NCBI GenBank assembly: GCA_033807775.1
Contig: CM066314.1
Location: forward strand, 98,620,929-98,684,928
DNA length: 64,000 bases
Direction of reading: 5' to 3'
DNA from: Saussurea involucrata
Lineage: Eukaryota > Streptophyta > Magnoliopsida > Asterales > Asteraceae
Position numbers and translations under genes: made by a program. Of this stretch, positions 56,126-64,000 are shown piece after piece (within the stretch, counting starts at the first letter, position 1; every line of letters starts with the position of its first letter). The notes beneath the pieces were generated by a model. That model worked only from the letters and a program-made list of their open reading frames with translations. It did not search any database and was not told where the DNA came from.

Positions 56126-57937
56126 CTACAAGGCGATATCCTTCTTCATTCCTGGCCACCAATAGTACTCCCTTAAATCCTTGTACATCTTATCTACTCC
56201 TGGGTGAACTGAGTACCTAGATTTATGAGCATCCTCCAATATCATTTCCCGTAGGTTGTCAGCCTTTGGGACCCATACTCTGTCCTTAAAGTAACGTACT
56301 CCATCAGTCTTAGATTCAAATCTAGCCTCTAAACCATGAAGAGTCTCGTCCTTCAGGTTTTCCAACTTCATTGCTTCGATTTGAGCTTCGAGAATCCGAG
56401 TCTTTAAACTTGTTTGAACCAGCGCTCCCAATGCTCGAACTCGTGAAGGTTTTACCCTTTCCTTCCTACTCAAGGCATCGGCTACCACATTGGCCTTACC
56501 TGGGTGGTAACGTATCTCACAATCGTAGTCGCTGAGCAGTTCTATCCATCTTCTCTGCCTCATATTAAGCATTTTCTGATCAAGGATGTGCTGAAGACTC
56601 TTGTGGTCCGTGAAAATAGTGCACTTGGTGCCATATAGATAATGCCTCCATATCATTAGGGCGAATACCACAGCTCCGAGCTCCAAATCGTGTGTGGTAT
56701 AGTTCTTCTCATGAACTTTTAATTGTCTCTAGGCGTATGCTATCACCTTATCCTTTTGCATCAATACGCAACCTAATCCCTGATGCGATGCGTCACAATA
56801 CACCACAAAGTTTTCCGTTCCTTCCGATAAAGCTAGAATCGGTGCATTGCACAACTTTTTCTTCAAAAGTTGAAATGCTTCCTCTTGCGAAGCTCCCCAA
56901 ACGAATTTCCTATCCTTTTGGGTTAACGCAGTAAGGGGTTTAGCAATCCTAGAGAAATTCTCGATGAAACGCCGATAATAACCTGCCAAACCTAGAAATT
57001 GGCGAATTTCCGTTGGAGTTTTTGGGGCTTCCTATTTCCGAATGGCTTCCACTTTAGTCGGGTCCACGTGAATCCCTTCCTCTCCAATCACGTGACCTAA
57101 GAAGTGTACTTCTCGAATCCAAAATTCGCACTTAGAGAATTTGGCATACAGCTTATGATCCTTCAGAAGTTCAAGAATCACTCTTAGATGCTGCTCGTGA
57201 TCCTCATTACTCCGAGAGTAGATCAATATGTCGTCGATGAATACAATCACAAACTTATCAAGGTATGGTCTGCATACCCTGTTCATTAAATCCATAAACA
57301 CAGCTGGCGCGTTCGTCAATCCGAATGGCATGACTAAGAACTCGTAGTGTCCATAGCGAGTCCTAAAAGCTGTTTTAGGAATGTCCTCCTCACGGACTCT
57401 CAACTGGTGATATCCTGATCGAAGGTCAATCTTTGAGAAGTAAGTTGCACCCTGCAACTGGTCGAACAAATCGTCTATTCGAGGGAGAGGATATATGTTC
57501 TTGATTGTCAACTTATTTAGCTCCCTATAATCGATGCACATTCGAAACGACCCGTCCTTCTTTTTTACGAACAGAACTGGGGCTCCCCAGGGTGAAGAAC
57601 TTGGCCGGATAAACTCCTTGTCCAGAAGTTCTTGTAGTTGACTTGACAACTCTTGCATCTCGGTGGGCGCTAAACGATACGGTGCCTTAGCTACAGGCGC
57701 CGCTCCGGGTACAAGATCGATCTGGAATTCGACTTGTCTCGGCGGGGGAAGTCCAGGCAAATCGTCTGGGAACACCTCTGGGTGATCCTTCACCATAGGA
57801 ATATCTTGGATTCGCCTTTCCTCGGTCTTCTTTTCTGCTACGAGAGCCAAGAATGCAACGTACTTTTTCCTTAAATACTTATGGGCCTTCAAACACGATA
57901 CTATCCTTAATTCCTTTCCAGCTCTATCTCCTTGCAC
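56126..57937 (-). pseudogene. pol: Element K reverse transcriptase and RNase H
   Basis: RT motifs FRMCIDYRELNKLTIKNIYP, FSKIDLRSGYHQLRV, MPFGLTNAPAVFMDLMN and catalytic FIDDILIYS; RNase H with YCDASHQGLGCVLMQ, LELGAVVFAL, FTDHKSLQ and NVVADALSRK. Stops TAG in AIRK*EAP near 57034, TAG near 56731 (AYA*RQLK) and TAG at 56126-56128. Gypsy order RT-RH-IN. Otherwise well conserved. Confidence 0.9.
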
Positions 57938-57955
57938 AACAAGGGTTTCTCCGCC

Positions 57956-59305
57956 TTATAATGGTAACCTGACAGTCTTTTCAAAACAACTAACCTCTGC
58001 TCGGTTCTTGGATAACCAGTCCATGCCTATCACTACGTCAAAACTCCCCAACTCAATAGGTATAAGATAAACGCTAAAAGTTCTATCGGCTAATTTCAAG
58101 GTACAACCTAAGATTACATCCTTAACCTCTAATTCATATCCATTAGCAACCTCAAAAATATAAGCATTCAGAATTTTCTTAGATTTTAGATTGATCAAAG
58201 GCCTAAATTCTAACGAAACAAAGCTCATATCGGCTCCAGTGTCAAATAATATTGATGCATAATAGTCGTTTAGGAGAAACGTACCTGTCACCACATTAGG
58301 GTCTTGGCGTGCTTCCTCAGCTCCTAAAACAAACGCCCACCCTCGAGCTTGTCCTCCTTGGTTTCCTTGGTTGGATTGCCTTGCCTGGTACCCAGCGTTG
58401 TTATTAATTGGTCCCCTTTTCAACTTCGGGCACACATTTCAGAAGTGGTCCTGGCTTCTGCACTCATAGCATGCCCTTCCTTCAACCTTTACATTCTTCC
58501 CCATCTTGCAGTACCGGGTGAAATTACCCTTTTGCTTACATATGCCACAAATGGGACAGGCTCCCTCATGATGCAAGTTGCATTGGTTGCACTTCGGGTG
58601 GGGTCCACTGTATTGCCCTGCTTCCTTAGCATTCATCCCAAAATTCCTTACTACTTTCTTATTCCTGCTTGAACCACTACCAACCGTCTTTCCTGACTGG
58701 CTCTCTGGCCTCCTCTTACTACCAACACCTTTCTGAGTCAAAGTTCCTACCCTGACTGTATCGTTGGTCAGACTAGTCGCTAATGCCACTGCGGCTTGGA
58801 TCGTGGTTGGACTTGCTGATGTAACCATCCCTCGGATCTCCGGGGCCAATCCCCACAAGTATCGGTCAATCCTTTTGCTCTCCGGGGTAACCATGTGGGC
58901 TAGTAACTTTGCAAGTTCATGAAAACGAGAGGTGTATCGGTCTATCCCTGAACCAACCATGGTGAGATCCCAAAATTCAGCCTCCAACTTCTGAATTTCA
59001 CTCTTGGGACAGTATTCTTCAAGGAGTAACTCCTTAAACTACTTCCAAGATAGTTGGTATGCATCCTCCCTTCCACGGGTTTGGACTTGAATGTTCCACC
59101 AAGTCAAAGCTTGTCCTTGAAACTGACATGCCGCATACTCCACCATGCGGTCTTCCGAACATTTACTGATGTGGAGTACCGACTCCATGCTATCAAACCA
59201 CAAAAGCAATCCTACAGCACCCTCTTTTCCGTGAAATTCCTTGGGCTTGCAAGTCATAAACGTCTTGTCCCCAAGCAAATTAGCGATAGAATAGAGTAAA
59301 AGCAC
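57956..59305 (-). pseudogene. gag: Element K gag (5' truncated) and protease
   Basis: gag part: FHGKEGAVGLLLWFDSMESV, FQGQALTWWN, RYLWGLAPEIRGMV, then zinc-binding motifs CNQCNLHHEGAC-type and CYECRSQDHF followed by a TGA (58439-58441), then NVCPKLKRG. The stop stands where an Arg CGA is likely, a C to T change in a CG. Protease: ILFDTGADMSFVS active site, VVIGMDWLSKNRAEV. Another stop TAA at about 57956 precedes GGETLVVQGD. A further stop lies near 59038. Upstream similarity ends near 59290. Confidence 0.85.
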
Positions 59306-60461
59306 ATATCAGTGAAATAATAACTGCACAACTCCCAATTGGTACCATGTAATGCACTGGTGATTTCCCATACCCGTGAATGCCAATCTCATTCTTGCCT
59401 CATCCTTATTCTGTTTGATCTATGACCTTATATTGTGAGTTGAACTCGTGACAGCTCCGATTGCACTAGGGTCGTACTAGGTCCAGACATACTAGGGAAA
59501 ACATTTCGCCTCGACCCTACCTCACGGGATTCTCTCATTTCGCTCGAACCTAGGTTGTCGCACATGTTGTCATGTATAGGAAGTTATGTACAAGATTACT
59601 CAAGGATCACATGACAACTCTAAAGAAAGACGCACAAATGTCCAAAAGTCGATCTCAGAAGGGGGCTGCATTGGCCCTCTTTTCTATTTATTTTCATAAC
59701 TGGCTTGTATTCCTTCTTTTTCGCTCTATCTTCTCGTTGTTCATTACCGCTCAGATTGACACACTTTCGGATAGGGTTGGCTAAGGCTTTTGGCTCGGGT
59801 TTAAAGATGGGTCTGAAATGAAAAGGTGAGTGTATGGCTACAAAGGGGGCTATGGTTACACACAAATGGGTGAAAAGGGTACGATAGCTAAAAACAGGGT
59901 TAAACAAACACACAATGCCTGGAATCATCTCTTAAGGTGCACACGATATGGTCTACTACACCCTTACCCAATATCCCGATGGTCGTCTTTGCTACTCAAT
60001 GCAATAATATAACGAGATCATTCTATATTCACGACAAGGACTCGAAAAGTGTATATGAATCAAGTGTATTAATCCCTCGAAATGAACAACGTCTTTAAGG
60101 CTCAAAACTCGCTATTGGGTGGTCTCCACTAATGTCCCTAGTCATGTCCTTTCCCGGTCCTTCCCTAGCGGTCACGTCACTATCACAAGATTCTGCCTAC
60201 AATGGTTGGTCTCAATCATTCAAAACAAAAATTTTAGCTAAAGTGATCTAGGTACTCAGAAGTTCAGGAAATCTACGTGCATAACGTGGGCCCGATTGGG
60301 CAACCCCAAACCTTACCCACACATCGTCCCCAATGTGCAGGTGTCGGTGTAGGCGATACTAAAACAAGTATCGTTGTGCGGTTATTACAGGTATCAGACA
60401 GGAAAAACATAACATTAAGCACAAGCATCAAAGAGCTGTTCTCATTAAACTCTGGCCACCC
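59306..60461 (-). other. Non-coding DNA, probably 3' region of element L
   Basis: No credible gene. The minus strand contains text such as CATTTCGAGGGATTAATACA and GTAACCATAGCCCCC that I associate with Athila 3' regions, but the assignment is weak. No LTR was found between this and element K. Confidence 0.4.
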
Positions 60462-60600
60462 CAAACCTAGGCCGTGGCCTAGGTTTGTCAATTAACGCCA
60501 ACCCCAAACCTCGGTGAAACCGAGGTTTGCACAGGATTAAAATTGAGTGTGTCAATGATGAAATTTTAGGCACCCCAAACCTAAGTGAAACTTAGGTTTG
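60462..60600. repeat. Three perfect hairpins with covarying stems
   Basis: Stem 1: CAAACCTAGGCC / GGCCTAGGTTTG, loop GT (60462-60487). Stem 2: CAAACCTCGGT / ACCGAGGTTTG, loop GAA (60505-60529). Stem 3: CAAACCTAAGT / ACTTAGGTTTG, loop GAA (60576-60600). The outer CAAACCT/AGGTTTG is constant, the inner pairs differ but always pair. Each is preceded by CCC. Confidence 0.92.
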
Positions 60601-60835
60601 TTGCATCTCGTTTAGCTACTACGAAACCAAACATCATACACACTCGTTACATACAAAATTTAGAGCGTACCTGTTTGCCCGGACGGAGGAGATTCTTGTA
60701 AAATTCGAGCGCCAATCAAAGACATCGGAGAAAATGGAGAAGGGGAATGCAAACGCAAAAGAAAACAAAGCAGAAAGACGAAAGAAAACAGAAAGACGAA
60801 ACACACAAAGCAAGAAAACGAACACGGCACGAAAA

Positions 60836-60980
60836 CAGGGGAACCCACGCGGTTTGGCGTGCGGGTTGTAAGTCGCGCAAGAAGTCGCGTAACCCCCTGT
60901 TTCGAAAACCCACAGAGAGCCCCGCGACTTGGCACGCGGTTTGTAGGCCGCGGCACAAGCCGCGTAAGTCCCTATTTCAG
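60836..60980. repeat. Degenerate GC-rich tandem duplication
   Basis: Two related units of about 65-75 bp (from about 60841 and 60905), each with ACGCGGTTTG or GCGGGTTGTA words followed by GTCGCGTAA or GCCGCGTAAG and CCCTGTTTC or CCCTATTTC. CG-rich within AT-rich surroundings. The ORFs reading through it are not credible genes. Confidence 0.65.
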
Positions 60981-61100
60981 CTATTTTTTGATTTTTCGTT
61001 TTTTTCATTTTTATGGTTTTTCGTAAATAAGAACACACTCAAAACTGGAAATTAAAAAGAAAACTAACCTCGGTGGGTTACCTCCCACCCAGCGCCGTAG

Positions 61101-63443
61101 TTAGAGTCGTGGCACGACTATGTGGTTCTCAACTCGGCTCGGTATCCGCGGACTCGAATCGCCCATACGTGCGGTTCTTGCAGATTTTTCCTCATCTGGC
61201 TCTCCTTTGCCATCCCCGTCTCTACGCCTTCCATGCTCGAACATCTTGAAAACCTCCTTCTCATCACCAACTCTTAAGGTCATCTCTCCTTCCTTCACAT
61301 CTATCAACGCTCTACTTGTGGACATGAATGATCTCCCCAAAATGAGCGGGACCTCTACATCTTCATCCACGTCCAGCACCACGAAGTCCACCGGGAAATA
61401 AAAATTTCCAACCTTGATGAGCACATCTTCTATCACTTCGTACGGGTATACGATCGATCTATCCGCGAGCTTGAGCGTCATGAACGTCGGTTGCACTTCT
61501 CCCAATCCCAGTTTCCTGAAAACAGATAAAGGCATTAAATTAATACTAGCTCCTAAATCACATAATACCTTATCAAAAGAAAACTTCCCAATTTGAATAG
61601 GGATTGAAAAACTCCCTGGATCTTTGAGCTACGGGGGAAGCTTGTTCTGAATAATTGCGCTGCACTCCTTAGTAAGTGCAACGGTGGACTGGTGATCGAT
61701 CGCCCTCTTCTTGGATAGAATCTCCTTCATGAACTTCATGAATGAGGGCATTTGTGCCAACGCATCTGCAAAAGGGATGTTAATATGCAATTTCTTAAAA
61801 ACTTCAAGAAATTTAGAAAAGTTAAGATCCTCCCTTTGGGCTTTAAGCCTATTCGGATATGGCACTATCGGGACTACCGACTTGCCCGGTGTTTGCTTTG
61901 CCGTGGTGGACTGCTCTTTCTTCTTCTCTTCACTATTTGAGCTTTCTTCAATCACCACCTCTTCATCAGCCTCCAACTCATCCACATCTACAATCTCCAC
62001 ATCTTGCCTTTCGGGCTCGACTTCCTTTGATGAAGGCTCTCTTGTAAGATCTCCATTCAGCTCCTTGCCACTTCTCAGATAGATGTCATTACACTCTTCC
62101 CGGTGTTTCTTTTCGGTCATACTCGGGAATGTTCCAGGAGGTCGGTTTTGTAGGGCTTCAGAGATTTTCCCCACTTGTCTCTCGAGGATCTTGATGGAGG
62201 CGGGGTTCTAATCAGTTGCCGCCTTGACCGTGTTGACCGTGCTCGCTAACTCCCCAACCGTGCTATCCATCTTGGTCATGAACTTCATCATCATGTCTTC
62301 CAACCCCGGCTTCTTCTCCATAGATGGTCCTTCATTGAAATTCCTTTGATTGAAACCTGGAGGACGGTAAATATTGTTAGCATTAGGATAATTAGCAAAG
62401 TTAGAAGAATTACCTTGCTGTTGTTGACAGGGTTGACTCCAAGAGAAGTTCGGGTGCTTCTTCCACCCCTCATTGTATGTGTTCGAAAACGGATCATTCC
62501 TCGGCTGATGGTTGCGATTTTGTAAGAATTGAACCTGTTCAGGTTCTTGAGGACTGCCTCCCTTCAAGTGGTTCGTGATAAAAGCTAGTTGAGCTTTTAG
62601 TTCTTTCAGTTCATCCGATTCTTGAACGCTCGCGACTCTTCTTACGGCTGATCGTGGAGTAGAGAAACTGTGTTCGGCCAAGTTCTCGATCAGCTCGCAT
62701 GCTTCTTCATAAGATTTATCCATTGGTGCTCCACCCGATGCGGCAGTGATATCGTTTTTGAACTGCGGGTGGAGTCCACTAAAGAATGTCTGGATGATAA
62801 CCCATCCGTGCAACCCGTGGTGTGGACACTTCTTCAACATGTCTTTATATCGCTCCCATGCCTCATATAGGGTCTCTTGGTCCCATTGCGCGAAGTGTTT
62901 AATCTCGGCCATTAACTGCGCGGTTCTTCCCGGTGGGAAGAATTTCTGGAGGAATGCGGCTTTCAGGTCTGCCCATGTAGTGATCTGATCTGCTGGCAAA
63001 CCTTCTATCCAAATTTCATCTCTCCCCTTGAGTGAGAAGCTGAATAGTCTTAGCTTGATGGCATTTTCCTCCATCCCATTGATCTTGAACGTATTGCAAA
63101 TCCGTTCAAATGCACGAAGGTGGGCATGGGGATCTTCAGTAGGTCCTCCCCCGAACTGGTTCTGCTGTACCATGACAATGGTACTCGGCTTAATCTCGAA
63201 GTAGTTTTCTGCAGTAGCGGGCGGTTGGATGCCTATCCGTGCGGTTGCCACGTTTGGATTGGCAAATGACCGCATCGGAACTCTCGCCGGAGGAGGCGGA
63301 GGATTGTTGCGAGGAGGTGCTTCGTCGACCATCTCGATCTGGATATCTTTTTTGGCTTTTGTGTCTTTTCGTAAACGGCAGGCGGTTCTTTCAATCTCCG
63401 GATCGATTGGTTCGATTCCTTCCCCTCGGGTTTTCCTTGGCAT
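61101..63443 (-). pseudogene. gag: Element L gag-protease, two in-frame TAG stops
   Basis: One frame from 63443: MPRKTRGEGIEPIDPE, a proline-rich stretch, the Athila capsid core (DPHAHLRAFERICNTFKING, LRLFSFSLKGRDEIWIEGL, KKCPHHGLHGWVIIQTFFSG), TAG at 62208-62210, a region with an acidic EE/D run, LKAQREDLNFSKFLEVFKKL, TAG at 61629-61631, then protease with CDLGASINLMPLSVFRKLGL (active site DLGA) and LILGRSFMSTSRALIDV. Ends VENHIVVPRL. The integrity of the frame apart from two TAG codons suggests modest age. Protease cleaves the polyprotein; gag forms the particle. Confidence 0.9.
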
Positions 63444-63580
63444 AAACCAATTAGCACCTGAATCAGAAAGAAAACAAATTTAGCAATCCAAAAACTGAAG
63501 TGATGAAATAAAATAACAGGAAAACAATTGTTCAATGTAATAGCGCTTATAGCTGGTAGTGCTATCAGTTGCAACTAGTT

Positions 63581-64000
63581 CCCCGGCAACGGCGCCAAAA
63601 ACTTGATAGGCGGGTTATCACCCCTCTAAATCTAACCGCAAGTGTACGGTGTCGAAATCAAGTAATACGTATGGAAGTATGAGTATCGAATCCACGGGAA
63701 CTAGGAACTAAGTATCACAATTACTATAATCACTATTAACTGAACTGTCGAAGTTGAGAGATGGTTGGTATTAAACTAATTAATTGCAATAAGAAAATCA
63801 CAAACGGAACAGTAGACAACTTGAGGAAAATTCGATAGAGAAAACAGTTGAGGGTTGGAAATCCTTAGGTTTTCACATACGAATATCTGACTTAAAACAA
63901 TTACCAGTAAATCCCCTTAATGAATACCCAATCTCTAAAATCACCGTTGTTCTCTTTCGAGCAACATCGGGTTTTATTTTGAAAAGGACAAGTTTTATCT
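63581..64000 (-). repeat. Element L primer binding site and 5' LTR (partial)
   Basis: Plus strand CCCCGGCAACGGCGCCAAAA (63581-63600) is the reverse of the Athila primer site also seen in F. The LTR begins TGATAGGCGGGTTATCA (63604), itself nearly palindromic, and continues past the edge. Confidence 0.9.

Larger units (their letters stand above)
52362..59290 (-). mobile_element. Element K: Tekay-type chromovirus, old, 5' end lost
   Basis: On the minus strand gag, protease, RT, RNase H, integrase and chromodomain-like tail, then purine tract and a 3' LTR. At least six stops and a frameshift. The 5' end of gag, leader and 5' LTR are missing at about 59290, where it meets the 3' region of Athila element L without visible LTR or duplication, suggesting a deletion that joined two elements. 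Confidence 0.85.
59306..64000 (-). mobile_element. Element L: Athila-type element with gag-protease only
   Basis: Minus strand: 5' LTR from 63604 to beyond the right edge, Athila primer site (63600-63581), gag and protease in one frame with two TAG stops, then a non-coding part with GGCGCTGGGTGGGAGGTAAC and a set of hairpins. No RT or integrase and no 3' LTR before element K. Similar in reduction to F, though F belongs to another family. Confidence 0.82.

Noticed and set aside
59620..59928. Short ORFs on both strands in 59572-60012
   Set aside because: Low-complexity or unconserved frames in a non-coding region; no motif recognised.
60462..60600. CRISPR-like array
   Set aside because: The repeats are self-complementary hairpins with different inner stems and unequal spacers, in a plant retroelement; not a CRISPR.
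60634..61055. Overlapping ORFs on both strands, some Phe/Cys-rich and membrane-like
   Set aside because: They arise from an A/G-rich tract and the GC-rich duplication; the frames on both strands cannot all be real and none has a family signature.

Overview
The window contains no host gene that I can recognise. It is a block of nested LTR retrotransposons in plant nuclear heterochromatin. The organism is a flowering plant, probably a dicot; the Copia/Sirevirus families and their accessory ORFs recall Asteraceae such as lettuce or chicory, but that is only a weak impression. I named elements A to O for reference.

Layout, left to right. Element A (Copia/Sirevirus, minus strand, 1-13694, 3' end off the left edge) has a gag with one internal stop, a nearly intact pol and an accessory ORF3. 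A sits inside the ORF3 of element E (Copia/Sirevirus, plus strand), of which only the ORF3 tail and 3' LTR remain (13695-15256). Element O (Tekay-like Gypsy LTRs, almost no internal region, 3498-7212) split the RNase H of A and left a TGTAG duplication. E appears to lie in the 3' LTR of element N (Tat-type Gypsy, minus strand, to 20755). N lost gag and protease but carries an antisense accessory gene with its own promoter and an intron. Element D (Copia/Sirevirus, minus strand) is cut into three visible pieces (20756-20815, 35867-37080, 48155-~48970) by N, by B (20816-35866, duplication GTATT) and by F (37081-48154, duplication GAGAG). F is a compact Athila-like element without pol. Its 3' LTR holds element G (41318-46475, duplication ATAAG), a chimeric Copia element containing the LTR end and primer site of another family (H). 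So about 49 kb is one nest with D as the oldest visible layer.

From 49 to 64 kb are older, degraded elements on the minus strand: a leader and LTR of a Tekay-like element (J), a Tekay chromovirus (K) with gag, protease, RT, RNase H, integrase and chromodomain-like tail but many stops, and an Athila element with gag-protease only (L), whose 5' LTR runs off the right edge.

How the parts relate. Autonomous-type elements (A, B, K) encode the usual capsid, protease, integrase and RT/RNase H. O, F, G, L and N lack parts of these and would need proteins from relatives. Three lineages (A, B, N) carry an extra gene preceded by what looks like a normal plant RNA polymerase II promoter, with a TATA box and an ACGT-core motif 120-145 bp upstream. 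The other main observation is that several lineages carry a private short word repeated through coding and non-coding parts: TCAGCG/CGCTGA in A and E, CCTCTG/CAGAGG in B, D, G and H, TGTCCGG in the O LTR, and CGTCG/CGACG in N. No rRNA, tRNA gene, CRISPR array or bacterial feature was seen.
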